Assembly (NCBI GenBank): GCA_017480745.1
Contig: JAFUSA010000019.1
Location: forward strand, 60,956-124,955
DNA from: Alphaproteobacteria bacterium
GTDB taxonomy: Bacteria; Pseudomonadota; Alphaproteobacteria; RF32; CAG-239
DNA: 64,000 nucleotides
Reading direction: 5' to 3'
The notes beneath the pieces were generated by a model. That model was given only the letters and a program-made list of their open reading frames with translations, was not told the DNA's origin and searched no databases. The position numbers and the translations under genes are program-made. Shown one piece after another: positions 8,265-17,366 of the stretch (position 1 is its first letter; every line of letters begins with the position of its first letter).

Positions 8265-8762
8265 ATGAACAAATTGTCTGTTTGTAAACAGCATCTCTCA
8301 GAGATTCTGTTTGCGTTTGTTTCTGTGCTTACTCTTGCTTTGGCGGTGTAATGCGATAGGTTTGATTTGTTATGTGTAGTTGAAGGACACAATGTTCGTC
8401 TTCCATTTTCTAAACGACATTTGGGCAAACCTATCGGAATATTTCCATTCAAAAATGAACAGGAATATCTTGAGCTTGATGAAGTGGAAAATAAAAAACA
8501 CACAGACAAAGATGTTAATGAAGCAAGGTTGCTTGATGAGCATTTTTGTTGTGCCCGCGTTTCCAAAATTGTCAATCAGCTTAATATCTATCTGAAAGCG
8601 TTGAACAAACCTGTATTAGAGGGATCTTATTTGGCTGACAGCTCTTATATGAAGGGTTGCGGTTGGATAATTGGTTTTGATAACACCGGCGATTACCACG
8701 GTGGTAATGTTCCGGCAAAACACCGCTATATGGGCAAATTCTATGGAGAATATTTAAAGTAA
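8265..8762 (+). pseudogene. Interrupted hypothetical gene: secreted N-terminus, in-frame TAA, then intact C-terminal frame
   Basis: ATG 8265 opens a hydrophobic, signal-like segment (MNKLSVCKQHLSEILFAFVS...) that ends at TAA 8349-8351. The same frame resumes at once and stays open to 8762 for about 136 more codons (HLGKPIGIFPFKNEQEYLEL, CGWIIGFDNTGDYHGG). The simplest reading is one gene broken by a nonsense mutation or a base error. The downstream part alone could start at TTG 8367, but it would then lack the export signal. No Shine-Dalgarno sequence precedes 8265. I do not recognise the family. It heads a run of three same-strand genes that all lack ribosome-binding sites. Confidence 0.55.
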
Positions 8763-8784
8763 AACTCAAAAAAATTCTGAAATT

Positions 8785-9165
8785 ATGAAACAGAACTATG
8801 AAGCCGTTGAACTTTTTAAAAGGCGCTACGGCAAAACTCCGGAAGAAGCGGGATTCCCCGTAATTGACGTATATAAAAAGCAACACGCTTATCTATATGC
8901 CAGAAATAGTGAAATAATCAAATATTACAAAACTCAGCAAAACATTATTAGTTGGGTAATGCTCTGGGGTATGTGGCCGACTAGCATTGCTTTTCTGAAT
9001 TTTGTTAGTGTAGTGTATCTTAATCCTTGGCATTGGCGCTGTGTGGCGACTTATGTATTTTTCGTTATTTGGCTTATACTGTTCATTGTATTATGGATAA
9101 AGGTCAAACAAACCGAACGAGTGGTACGGATAAACGTAAACATTACATATTTGAATTATTACTGA
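8785..9165 (+). CDS. Hypothetical membrane protein, two helices
   Basis: A 126-residue protein with a charged N-terminus (ELFKRRYGKTPEEAGFP), two predicted membrane helices (about residues 53-78 and 87-107) and a short basic tail. I do not recognise the family. It starts 22 nt after the interrupted gene, and the bases before ATG (AAAAAAATTCTGAAATT) contain no Shine-Dalgarno sequence. That is unlike most genes in this window and suggests, but does not prove, an origin in a lineage that does without such sites, such as Bacteroidetes. Confidence 0.6.
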   Translation: MKQNYEAVELFKRRYGKTPEEAGFPVIDVYKKQHAYLYARNSEIIKYYKTQQNIISWVMLWGMWPTSIAFLNFVSVVYLNPWHWRCVATYVFFVIWLILFIVLWIKVKQTERVVRINVNITYLNYY

Positions 9166-9217
9166 TAAATATCTATGAGAATGCTTGAAACAAAAAGAAC
9201 CTAAAATCTTATAGCTT

Positions 9218-9589
9218 ATGACACAAGAAATTTTGTTCAAAGACATTCTGCCCTACTTGCAGTTATGGACAGGAATTGTTATTCTTATTTTGTTGATATC
9301 AGCGTATCGCGTTTGGCACTTCGGCAAACAACATCCTGAAATTTTCCAGCCCGATACAACGGCGGAAAGCAAGGATTTGCGAATCCGCAAGGCAGAACTG
9401 CAAAAGCTGTATAACAACAAATCCATGATGTCAATATCCGTAATTTTTGTATGGATTATTGGCGTAGTGCTAATTTGTTACGACTTTGATTTCTCTGCAA
9501 TGGATGCACGAGGATGGTTTTTACTGCTATTTACCGTATTTGCCGTTCTTTGGGTAATATCATCCCTGCAACAAAAATCAAAAGACTGA
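9218..9589 (+). CDS. Hypothetical membrane protein, three helices
   Basis: A 123-residue protein with one helix near the N-terminus (about residues 16-34), a soluble segment rich in charge (SKDLRIRKAELQKLYNNKS) and two helices at the end (about 71-88 and 98-116). No family recognised. The sequence before ATG (CTTATAGCTT) has no Shine-Dalgarno element, as in the two genes upstream. It is followed 12 nt later by a good terminator, so 8265-9589 behaves as one transcription unit. A membrane-linked role is all that can be inferred. Confidence 0.6.
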   Translation: MTQEILFKDILPYLQLWTGIVILILLISAYRVWHFGKQHPEIFQPDTTAESKDLRIRKAELQKLYNNKSMMSISVIFVWIIGVVLICYDFDFSAMDARGWFLLLFTVFAVLWVISSLQQKSKD

Positions 9590-9600
9590 ACTATTTTTCA

Positions 9601-9638
9601 AAATCCCCCGCCGCTGTGTGCCGCGAGGGATTTTTGTT
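9601..9638 (+). terminator. Intrinsic terminator of the 8265-9589 unit
   Basis: AAATCCC (9601-9607) pairs with GGGATTT (9627-9633), enclosing a GC-rich segment, and is followed by TTGTTTT. Confidence 0.8.
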
Positions 9639-9672
9639 TTAAATGCTAAACATCTTCTTTTTAACAGCAAAA

Positions 9673-9694
9673 GCCGTCGATCTACCTCGGCGGC
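9673..9694 (-). terminator. Terminator hairpin of the microprotein/rpoD side
   Basis: GCCGTCGA (9673-9680) pairs with TCGGCGGC (9687-9694). On the minus strand it is followed by TTTTGC. It lies 28 nt beyond the stop of the 21-residue ORF and can end that transcript. Confidence 0.6.
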
Positions 9695-9721
9695 CTTAAA
9701 ATAAAACTCTCTGAAACACAC

Positions 9722-9787
9722 TCAAACGTATTGCCAAACAAGGAATAAAATCATAAAAACAATTCCACCGATTATAATCCAAGTCAT
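9722..9787 (-). CDS. 21-residue single-helix membrane microprotein
   Basis: ATG at 9787 reads a 21-residue peptide, almost wholly hydrophobic (starts MTWIIIGGIVF, ends LVWQYV), stopping at 9722. A perfect GGAGGT (9794-9799 on the complement) lies 6 nt upstream, one of the best ribosome-binding sites in the window. TTGACA at 9836-9841 on the minus strand offers a -35 with a weak -10 (TACGCT) 17 nt later. A hairpin terminator follows the stop. No homologue recognised; candidate inner-membrane small protein acting on a partner complex. It lies just downstream of rpoD. Confidence 0.6.
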   Translation of the reverse strand: MTWIIIGGIVFMILFLVWQYV

Positions 9788-9844
9788 AATAGCACCTCCG
9801 TAGTATACGTTCAGCGTAGCATTAAATTTGCCGTTTGTCAAGTC

Positions 9845-11986
9845 CTAATTATGGTCCAAGAACGAACGCAATTTTTTCGAACGGCTCGGGTGTTTTAACT
9901 TACGCAGAGCTTTTGCCTCAATTTGACGAATACGCTCACGCGTTACATTAAATTGCAAGCCAACCTCTTCCAGCGTATGATCTGTATTCATTCCTATTCC
10001 GAAGCGCATACGCAAAACACGTTCTTCGCGCGGAGTAAGTGAAGACAAAATTTTAGTGCAGGTATCGCGTAAATTGCTGTTAATCGCCATATCCAAAGGT
10101 TGCAGAGCACCCTCATCGGCAATAAAATCACCCAAAGAAGAATCTTCCTCATCACCAACCGGCGCTTCCAAACTAACCGGTTCTTTGGCAATTTTCATCA
10201 CTTTGCGAATTTTCTCAATCGGCATAGACAGACGTTTCGCCAACTCTTCCGGCACCGGCTCTCTTCCTGTTTCTGAAAGCATTTGCCGCGAAGTACGCAC
10301 TAATTTATTGATGGTTTCAATCATATGAACCGGAATACGAATAGTGCGTGATTGATCGGCAATAGAACGAGTTATTGCCTGCCGAATCCACCATGTGGCG
10401 TATGTGGAAAACTTATATCCGCGACGATATTCAAACTTATCAACTGCTTTCATCAAACCGATATTACCTTCTTGAATCAAGTCCAAAAATTGCAACCCAC
10501 GGTTAGTATATTTTTTAGCAATAGAAATAACCAAGCGCAAATTGGCTTCTATCATCTCTTTTTTAGCGCGCTCAGCTTCGCGTTCGCCTTTACGAATAGT
10601 TTCTACCATTTTGCGATATTCACCTATCGGTAAATCGCATTCTTGTGCCATTTGCGCTATGCTTTGGCGAATATCGTTGATTTCATCGCCATATCTTTCC
10701 AAAAAGATTTTCCAATGCTTATCTTTCTTTTGAGCAACCTTATCCATCCAATACGGATCAAGTTCGGATTTTTGATATGCTTCGATAAAATCCTCTCGTT
10801 TGATTTTGCAAGCTGTGGCCAAACGTAACAATTTACCTTCCTGTGTCATCAACCGATTATTCAAATCATTAAGTTGATCCACCAACTGTTCAACTTTGCT
10901 ATTATTCAAATGAATTGAACTCATAAGCTCAATCAATTCATCTTTAAGCTTATGATATTTTTTCTCTGTCGCTGGCATTATTTTGCGACCGGAAAGAATA
11001 GATGCCATTCTCTGGCTCTGAACTTTTCTAAGGTTATCATAATAACCGGAAATTTTGTTCAAAGTTTCCAATACCGGCTGCAACAGCATGGCTTCCATTG
11101 TGGTTACAGATGCAGAATTACGCCCCATACCACCTTCTTCATCAGAATCCGAATTTTCATCAGTATCTTCACTGTTTTCATCATCAGAATCATCATCGAA
11201 ATCGTCAATATCATCATCGTTATTTTCGTTTTCGGAGGCTTCGGCATTTTCTTGCTCTTGTTCTTCTTCCTCTTCCAACTCGTCATTTACATTACGTTCG
11301 ATGTCGATATCCGCATCCAAATCATCATTGATTTCATCAAGATTTTTTTCGTTTAATTCTTTGGTAACCCTATCAAAATCATCGACAGAAACATTTTCCG
11401 AATCGTCATAGACCATAGCTTCGGAATCATCGCCATACATCATTTCAAGGTCAACAATATCGCGCAACTGCATGGTTCCGTCAACTAACTGATCTCGCCA
11501 AGTTGATATTGCTTTAATTGTCATCGGGCTTTCGCAAAGTCCGCTTATCATAACGGTTTTTCCGGCCTCTATACGCTTAGAAATAGCAATTTCACCCTCA
11601 CGCGAGAGGAGCTCCACCAATCCCATTTCGCGTAAATACATTCGCACCGGATCATCAGAACGCCCTATATCTTTGGCGTCGATATTACCACCGCTTTCTT
11701 CTTCCTCATCGTTATAATTATCCGATTCGTCATCTTCGTCTTCATCTTCAATATCGGTTTCGGATATAATGTCTATCCCCATTTCAGAGATAGTTGACAT
11801 AATATCTTCCAATTTTTCGGAAGAGAGTTTTTCCTGCGGAAGAACTTTGTTTAATTCTTCCATTGTGATATAGCCAAACTTTTTACCTTTGGCAACCAAA
11901 CGTTTAACTGCCGCCGCTATGCCGCCGGACATGGCGTCATTAGCTCCGTCGCTGTCATACATATCCTGATTATTTTTATCTGCCAT
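9845..11986 (-). CDS. rpoD: RNA polymerase primary sigma factor RpoD with an extended acidic region
   Basis: A 713-residue sigma70. ATG 11986 with AAGGA upstream is preferred over an earlier in-frame ATG at 12022. Region 1.1 is followed by [20 protein letters not shown] (1.2), a non-conserved region that includes a very acidic stretch (about residues 225-290, [20 protein letters not shown]), region 2 ([30 protein letters not shown]), region 3, and region 4.2 ([20 protein letters not shown]). It directs core polymerase to -35/-10 promoters such as those of the ten prepilin units. dnaG, a frequent neighbour, is absent here. Several apparent reading frames opposite the acidic stretch are composition artefacts. 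Confidence 0.96.
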   Translation of the reverse strand: MADKNNQDMYDSDGANDAMSGGIAAAVKRLVAKGKKFGYITMEELNKVLPQEKLSSEKLEDIMSTISEMGIDIISETDIEDEDEDDESDNYNDEEEESGGNIDAKDIGRSDDPVRMYLREMGLVELLSREGEIAISKRIEAGKTVMISGLCESPMTIKAISTWRDQLVDGTMQLRDIVDLEMMYGDDSEAMVYDDSENVSVDDFDRVTKELNEKNLDEINDDLDADIDIERNVNDELEEEEEQEQENAEASENENNDDDIDDFDDDSDDENSEDTDENSDSDEEGGMGRNSASVTTMEAMLLQPVLETLNKISGYYDNLRKVQSQRMASILSGRKIMPATEKKYHKLKDELIELMSSIHLNNSKVEQLVDQLNDLNNRLMTQEGKLLRLATACKIKREDFIEAYQKSELDPYWMDKVAQKKDKHWKIFLERYGDEINDIRQSIAQMAQECDLPIGEYRKMVETIRKGEREAERAKKEMIEANLRLVISIAKKYTNRGLQFLDLIQEGNIGLMKAVDKFEYRRGYKFSTYATWWIRQAITRSIADQSRTIRIPVHMIETINKLVRTSRQMLSETGREPVPEELAKRLSMPIEKIRKVMKIAKEPVSLEAPVGDEEDSSLGDFIADEGALQPLDMAINSNLRDTCTKILSSLTPREERVLRMRFGIGMNTDHTLEEVGLQFNVTRERIRQIEAKALRKLKHPSRSKKLRSFLDHN

Positions 11987-12147
11987 AACGTTCCTTAAAA
12001 ATCGATTTTTAATCTTATGCAAAGATTATAAACTGCTAGCGGCAGTATAGATAATACTTTTTTTATGCGTTGTCAATAAACAAGAAACACTTTTTTGCAA
12101 TTTTTTAGCAAATAATTACAAAAACAATTTTTTTTACAAAAAAGAGT

Positions 12148-12373
12148 TTGACTTTTGGATTTTTTATGTTATCATGAACGCAAGATGAGGTAAAATTCGT
12201 CTGGGGTGTCGTAGCCTCTCAGAAATCGTCCTTAATGACGTTAAACTTGCTTCCGACTTTATGGTTGGAAGGTTGCAAAATAAATTATATAATATGCGAC
12301 ACTATTTATTTCTGATAGTTACGAACTTCCAACCGCCTCAGTGGCGGTTATTTACATGGTCTAAACAAAAATG
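12148..12373 (+). promoter_or_regulatory. Promoter and structured leader RNA L4 (subtype B) of prepilin P4
   Basis: TTGACT (12148-12153), 16 nt, TATCAT (12170-12175). TCGTA (12209-12213) pairs with TACGA (12320-12324). CAGAAAT (12220-12226) pairs with ATTTCTG (12308-12314), which lies in a loop closed by ACTAT/ATAGT. CTTCCGAC/GTTGGAAG and GTTGC/GCGAC also form. A CCGCC-TCAGT-GGCGG hairpin (12333-12347) precedes AAGGAAG at 12375. The rest of the rpoD-P4 gap (12000-12147) shows only AT-rich sequence. Confidence 0.82.
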
Positions 12374-12387
12374 AAAGGAAGTTTACT

Positions 12388-13149
12388 ATGAATAACTTTG
12401 AAATAAAAAATCTTCAAATTAATTTTAATCAAGCGGAAGATGCCTTGACGATTCCTGCGGAATCGAGGCATTGTGACCATAAGTGTGGCTCTACCACACA
12501 AAGCGGTCGCTCAATGATAGAAATGCTGGGAGTGTTAGCTATAATCGGTGTTTTGTCTGTCGGAGGTATCGCCGGATATTCAAAAGCGATGACAAAGTAT
12601 CGCATCAATAAAACCATTGAACAAATAACCCTCATTGCCGGTAATATTCGTGCCTTTTGGGGACCACAGAAGAATTATATCGGGGTGGATTGTGATTGCG
12701 GCGCCTCCGGTTGCACTGGGCAATCTTCTAAAGATGGCTGTCCGATAGTTAAAAAAGCCAAAATATTCCCTGATGAAATGATTACCGTAACCGATGGTAA
12801 GATTACATCTATTACCAATCCTTTCGGTGATAGAGTTTTGTTAGGTACAACGAGGAAAAGTGGTGATAATGATAACAAAGCTTTTTATATCTGGCTTTCT
12901 AATATCCCAGAAGAAGCGTGTATTGAATTAGCATCTTTCGATTGGCAAAATGCTAACGCTGCTGCGATACAAATAAGCAGTGGCATTGCATCTATAAAAG
13001 GATTTCCTTTGCCAACGCAAATGACTGATATTGTTAACGCTTGTTCTGATGCATATAGTTCTGGATATATAGATTTCATTGCTTATTTTGATATAGATTC
13101 ACCCAATGCCTATACCTCAGAAAATTTACCTGCGTTTGCAATATATTAA
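12388..13149 (+). CDS. Type IV prepilin-like protein P4 (leader subtype B)
   Basis: A 253-residue prepilin with AAGGAAG eight bases upstream. The 40-residue propeptide contains the AEDALTIPAESRH repeat of P3. Cleavage is expected at SG|RSMIEMLG, then the membrane helix. Residues after it (FWGPQKNYIG, GCPIVKKAKIFPDEMITVTD) nearly duplicate P3; the C-terminal third differs (EEACIELASFDW, NACSDAY). The stop codon overlaps the stop of the convergent membrane-protein gene by two bases with no terminator between them, so the two transcripts are likely antisense to each other at their ends. Confidence 0.88.
   Translation: MNNFEIKNLQINFNQAEDALTIPAESRHCDHKCGSTTQSGRSMIEMLGVLAIIGVLSVGGIAGYSKAMTKYRINKTIEQITLIAGNIRAFWGPQKNYIGVDCDCGASGCTGQSSKDGCPIVKKAKIFPDEMITVTDGKITSITNPFGDRVLLGTTRKSGDNDNKAFYIWLSNIPEEACIELASFDWQNANAAAIQISSGIASIKGFPLPTQMTDIVNACSDAYSSGYIDFIAYFDIDSPNAYTSENLPAFAIY
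12410..12471 (+). repeat. Palindromic repeat insert in the P4 propeptide
   Basis: The second copy of the block at 6987-7049 in P3. ATGCCT (12440-12445) pairs with AGGCAT (12466-12471), and GATTCC pairs with GGAATC inside it. It is translated in frame and lies upstream of the cleavage site. Confidence 0.65.
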
Positions 13150-13730
13150 TTTCCAAAGTCGTAAATATCGGAGCCATCGGCCGGTAGAGATGAAAACTTC
13201 TCTATTTGTGCAGATGGTTCCGGTGCGCATAATTGCACATAATCCACCGCATAGCTTGCAAGTGCCAATGCCGCTATCGGCAAAACCACTTTTTCAAACG
13301 GAAAATGTGCATGTCCGCCATTTTTGGCTTTCATCCACTGATAAAATACCGACGAATAAATCAAAATAAGCGCACCGACAATCCCGCAAAATAAAAAAGG
13401 ATCTATGTAGAAAATCAAAATCGGTTTCGGTGTATAAACCAAATCTTTAACATAAACCCCACCAAGTAACGCTAATGACGAAAGCATTAAAATACTGTTA
13501 CGAAACTTAAAGTTCCAACCTTTTTTATCAAACCATAAAATTGTCCAATATCCGATAAGCGCCAACAATGCTCCCGCCCATATACCGATAACGCCGTCAT
13601 CTACACCCAATTTGCGTGCCACTTCGAGACCAACAACCACACCTACTGTACATACCGCACAAGCCGGATTAGCATAAAGCGGAAACGCATAAAATAAACT
13701 CAAAAATAAGATAAAACCAAACGTAAGCAT
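13146..13730 (-). CDS. Hypothetical multi-pass membrane protein with N-terminal CxxC
   Basis: A 194-residue protein with a signal-like first helix (about residues 1-19) followed by ANPACAVCTVGVVVG, so a CxxC motif sits just after it on the outer face. Four or so further helices and a soluble C-terminal tail follow. I do not recognise the family; the CxxC could be redox active or bind metal, but nothing else supports that. It starts 6 nt after the pilin-like gene stop and ends the secA/pilin-like/membrane protein operon. Confidence 0.65.
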   Translation of the reverse strand: MLTFGFILFLSLFYAFPLYANPACAVCTVGVVVGLEVARKLGVDDGVIGIWAGALLALIGYWTILWFDKKGWNFKFRNSILMLSSLALLGGVYVKDLVYTPKPILIFYIDPFLFCGIVGALILIYSSVFYQWMKAKNGGHAHFPFEKVVLPIAALALASYAVDYVQLCAPEPSAQIEKFSSLPADGSDIYDFGN

Positions 13731-13736
13731 TGTTTT

Positions 13737-14510
13737 TTACTCCTCACTTTTCACTGCCGAATAACGCAAGGCAAACGAACACGTATTACCTTTGTCGCGA
13801 CAAGAACAGCCTGACTCGGCATTGTTTTTACTAAAAGGCGTCGGCATAAAAGAATTTCCCGGCTTTGCTACATTAAAGCGATATTTTGCCCGCTGACGCA
13901 CCATCTTGCGCTTACCGTTTTTATCTGTCTTTTCTACCAATTTACCATCTTCCTTTTCGTGATCAACATCATACAAGGCATTGTCATAACCATCTCTATT
14001 AACCGAGCCGATAGCAACAGCCAACAAACCATTTTTATCATCACCCCAGTCAAGTTTGGCTATTTCCAAACAAGCTTCATACGGTAACCCCTGATAAGAA
14101 ATCTTAAAAGTATTGAACTTAACATTTCCTTGCTCGTCAAGCAAAGGATCTGATTGCAAAGCGACAATTTGCCCACCATATAAATTTTGCACAGAATTAC
14201 CGGATAACATACTTTGCGGAATAGCACCACGATCGCGTAAACGATCAATAATATTTATTCCGTTTAAGTCTTCCATAGTATAAAGCGTGCGAATATTGCC
14301 AACCAAAGTGGGTATTTCTGCCACTGTTGCCGAAATTGTATTAACCTTATCTAACCGCTTGTTAGCTCTTTCTAAAAACGAAAATATGCCAAGCATAATC
14401 GAAACACCTACAACAATTATGATTGTCGCTTGCACTCCGCGCGTGTGATAATTGTAATAGCGTAAAATCTTGCGGACAATAAAACTATGTTGTTTTTTTT
14501 CGTGTTTCAT
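13737..14510 (-). CDS. Divergent pilin-like protein encoded directly behind secA
   Basis: A 257-residue protein; ATG 14510 with AAGGAA upstream is preferred over an earlier in-frame ATG inside secA. One membrane helix lies near residues 28-46 (ATIIIVVGVSIMLGIFSF). The body matches the dispersed prepilins: VGNIRTLY, YGGQIVALQS, and GLPYEACLEIAKLDW, ending in a Cys-rich segment (SGCSCRDKGNTCSF). The RSMIE prepilin-peptidase site is missing: RG precedes VQATI, so +5 is Ile, not Glu. It has no structured leader RNA and sits 17 nt after secA, so it is expressed with the translocase. It may be a PilS-like relative anchored without processing. Confidence 0.7.
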   Translation of the reverse strand: MKHEKKQHSFIVRKILRYYNYHTRGVQATIIIVVGVSIMLGIFSFLERANKRLDKVNTISATVAEIPTLVGNIRTLYTMEDLNGINIIDRLRDRGAIPQSMLSGNSVQNLYGGQIVALQSDPLLDEQGNVKFNTFKISYQGLPYEACLEIAKLDWGDDKNGLLAVAIGSVNRDGYDNALYDVDHEKEDGKLVEKTDKNGKRKMVRQRAKYRFNVAKPGNSFMPTPFSKNNAESGCSCRDKGNTCSFALRYSAVKSEE

Positions 14511-14527
14511 AAAATATATTTCCTTTT

Positions 14528-17209
14528 TTAAGCAGCTATGCGACCATGACAATGCTTAAATTTTTTACCGCTGCCACACGGGCATAAATCGTTGCGACCG
14601 ACATTGGCAAAAATATCACCGCTGGTCGTTTCATCTTCAACATCACTGGTTATTGCTCCATCATGAACTGCCGACATTCGACGGTTACGTTCCTTATCCA
14701 TAGCACGTTCCATCTGTTCCTGAGAGTTCATTTGAATTACCGTATGACACGAAACAACCGTTACACGTTCTTTTAATGTATCTAACAAATCAGAAAACAT
14801 ATTAAAGGCCTCTTTTTTATATTCATTAAGCGGGTCTTTTTGTCCGTAAGCACGCAAAATAATAGTATGACGCATCAAATCAAGTGTAGCAATATGATCT
14901 TTCCATAACTGGTCAAGCACTTGTAATAAAATGCTTTTCTTAACCATTTTCACCACTTCTTCCGGCAAAGTAGATTCCCGTTCTGCCAAACGAGCATCTA
15001 TTTCATTTAAAATCTGTTCTTTGATTTTTTCACTGTCAATATCCGGATTATTGCACCAATTTGCAATCGGCAAAGTAAAACTTGTAGTGTTTTGCAGATC
15101 CTGTTTTAAAGCATCTTTATTCCATTCCTCCGGCGGAGTTCCATAAGGGATATTCGCGTTTAAAATACCGCTCAGATAATCATATCGCATATCTTTAATA
15201 ACATCGCTTACATCATCTTCTTCCATAATATCGCGGCGCTCGGCATAAATAATCTTGCGTTGCTCATTCATCACATTATCATATTTCAGCAAGTCTTTAC
15301 GAATATCAAAGTTGCGTTCCTCAACTTTTTTCTGTGCCTTTTCCAAAGCTTTGGTAATCCACGGGTGAACCAAGGCTTCGCCCTCCGGAAGTCCCAAACG
15401 TTGCAAAACATTAGACATTTTCTCCGAACCGAAAATGCGCATTAAATCATCTTCCATAGAAAGGAAAAACTTAGAAGTTCCCGGATCTCCCTGACGTCCG
15501 GAACGACCACGCAACTGATTATCAATGCGCCGACTTTCATGGCGTTCGGTTCCAATAATATAAAGTCCACCGGCAGCCATAACTTTGGCTTTATCTTCGG
15601 CGGTTTCTTTTTCCACCTGTTGTTTTATTTTGGCTATTTGCTCCGGTGTTTCATCTCCTTGCAAACGTTCTTTAAGTTTAACATCGGGATTTCCGCCTAA
15701 TTGAATATCTGTCCCGCGTCCGGCCATATTGGTTGCAATGGTAACAGCGCCAGAAATACCCGCTTGGGCCACAATAGCAGCTTCACGCTCATGATGTCGA
15801 GCATTTAAAACCTCAAAATGCAAAGTTGGTGCAGCCTGATGTAATAAAGCGGCAATGACTTCCGATTTTTCTACCGAGGTTGTACCCACCAAAACAGGCT
15901 GCCCACGACGATGACACTCTAAAATTGTGTTAATAATGGCACGATATTTTTCCGCCGCAGTGCGATATACTTCATCTTGCAAATCCTGACGTTGCACCGG
16001 CATATTGGTCGGAATCTCTACCACCATTAAATTATAAATATCATTAAACTCAGCTTCTTCGGTCATAGCAGTACCGGTCATACCAGCCAATTTAGGATAT
16101 ATACGGAAATAATTTTGGAAAGTAATAGATGCCAACGTTTGGTTTTCTGACTGAATCTCCACACCTTCTTTGGCCTCCAATGCTTGATGCAAGCCGTCAC
16201 TGAAACGACGTCCTTCCATAATACGTCCGGTGAATTCATCAACAATAACCACTTTACCGTCTTTAACAATGTAGTCAACATCGCGCTGAAACATTTTATG
16301 AGCACGCAGAGCATTATTTACATGTTGCACCAAATTAACATTACCGATGTCGTATAAAGATCCTTCGTTAATCAATCCGGCTTGGCGCAACAGCTGTTCG
16401 ATGTGTTCCATACCGCTTTCGGTCAGGGTAATATTTTTTTGCTTTTCATCTTTTTCATAATCTCCGTCGTTGAGTTGCGGAACTAATTTTGAAACAGTAA
16501 TATATGTGGACGAAGAATCTTCGGCCTGTCCGGAAATAATCAACGGTGTGCGTGCTTCATCAATTAAAATGGAATCCACTTCATCAACAATGGCAAAATT
16601 AAAATCTCTTTGAACACGCTCTGCCAAACTGAACTTCATATTGTCGCGCAAATAATCAAAACCCAACTCATTATTAGTTCCGTAAACAATATCGGCAGCA
16701 TATGCCATACGGCGCTCGTTATCACTTTTGCCGTGCACAATATAATCAACAGTCAAACCCAAAAAGCGATATATTTGTCCCATCCATTCGGCATCACGTT
16801 TAGCCAAATAATCATTAACCGTAACAACATGAACACCTTTTCCTTCAAGGGCATTTAAATAAGCGGCTAAGGTTGCCACCAAAGTCTTACCCTCACCGGT
16901 TTTCATTTCAGCGATCATACCTTTATGCAACACAATACCGCCAATCAACTGAACATCATAATGACGCTGTCCCATAACCCGCTTTGCCGCTTCACGCACA
17001 GTAGCAAAAGCTTCCGGCAAAATGTCGTCCAAAGTTTCACCGTTTTTTAGACGACTACGAAACTCATCTGTTTTAGCTTTAAGCTCATCATCGGTAAGCT
17101 TAACGAAATCTTCTTCCAATGCATTGATTTTGTTTACTATTTTATATTGTTTTTTTATAAAGCGGTCATTTGCACTACCAAAAATCTTACGAGCAATTTT
17201 TCCTAACAT
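14528..17209 (-). CDS. secA: Protein translocase ATPase SecA
   Basis: An 893-residue cytoplasmic and membrane-peripheral motor that drives preproteins through SecYEG. Walker A is MKTGEGKT (residues 102-109), Walker B region is [19 protein letters not shown], and [15 protein letters not shown] and [20 protein letters not shown] mark NBD2. The C-terminus carries the zinc/SecB-binding motif [17 protein letters not shown]. Length is normal. AAGGAAG precedes ATG. It is divergent from the parvulin-type isomerase and followed by the pilin-like and CxxC membrane-protein genes. Confidence 0.98.
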   Translation of the reverse strand: MLGKIARKIFGSANDRFIKKQYKIVNKINALEEDFVKLTDDELKAKTDEFRSRLKNGETLDDILPEAFATVREAAKRVMGQRHYDVQLIGGIVLHKGMIAEMKTGEGKTLVATLAAYLNALEGKGVHVVTVNDYLAKRDAEWMGQIYRFLGLTVDYIVHGKSDNERRMAYAADIVYGTNNELGFDYLRDNMKFSLAERVQRDFNFAIVDEVDSILIDEARTPLIISGQAEDSSSTYITVSKLVPQLNDGDYEKDEKQKNITLTESGMEHIEQLLRQAGLINEGSLYDIGNVNLVQHVNNALRAHKMFQRDVDYIVKDGKVVIVDEFTGRIMEGRRFSDGLHQALEAKEGVEIQSENQTLASITFQNYFRIYPKLAGMTGTAMTEEAEFNDIYNLMVVEIPTNMPVQRQDLQDEVYRTAAEKYRAIINTILECHRRGQPVLVGTTSVEKSEVIAALLHQAAPTLHFEVLNARHHEREAAIVAQAGISGAVTIATNMAGRGTDIQLGGNPDVKLKERLQGDETPEQIAKIKQQVEKETAEDKAKVMAAGGLYIIGTERHESRRIDNQLRGRSGRQGDPGTSKFFLSMEDDLMRIFGSEKMSNVLQRLGLPEGEALVHPWITKALEKAQKKVEERNFDIRKDLLKYDNVMNEQRKIIYAERRDIMEEDDVSDVIKDMRYDYLSGILNANIPYGTPPEEWNKDALKQDLQNTTSFTLPIANWCNNPDIDSEKIKEQILNEIDARLAERESTLPEEVVKMVKKSILLQVLDQLWKDHIATLDLMRHTIILRAYGQKDPLNEYKKEAFNMFSDLLDTLKERVTVVSCHTVIQMNSQEQMERAMDKERNRRMSAVHDGAITSDVEDETTSGDIFANVGRNDLCPCGSGKKFKHCHGRIAA

Positions 17210-17366
17210 TTGTCTTCCTTAATGTATTTATTCACACTATACTTAGTTTGAATAAAACATAAAGTCAATACTCTGCGCAAAAGTTATAAACTACATAAAA
17301 AAAATGCTTTAAATTTAAAATAAAATGGTTATCATAAGGACGATTTGTTTTTTATTGGAGGAATTT

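Noticed and set aside
8265..8351. Independent 28-residue microprotein ending at TAA 8349
   Set aside because: No ribosome-binding site, and the frame continues in phase after the stop, so a broken longer gene is more likely.
8162..8575. 137-codon minus-strand frame across the interrupted gene
   Set aside because: No ribosome-binding site or recognisable product; the plus-strand frame continues across the stop and fits a broken gene better.
11055..11411. Several frames opposite the acidic part of rpoD (Ser- or His-rich)
   Set aside because: They reflect GAT/GAA-rich codons read on the other strand.
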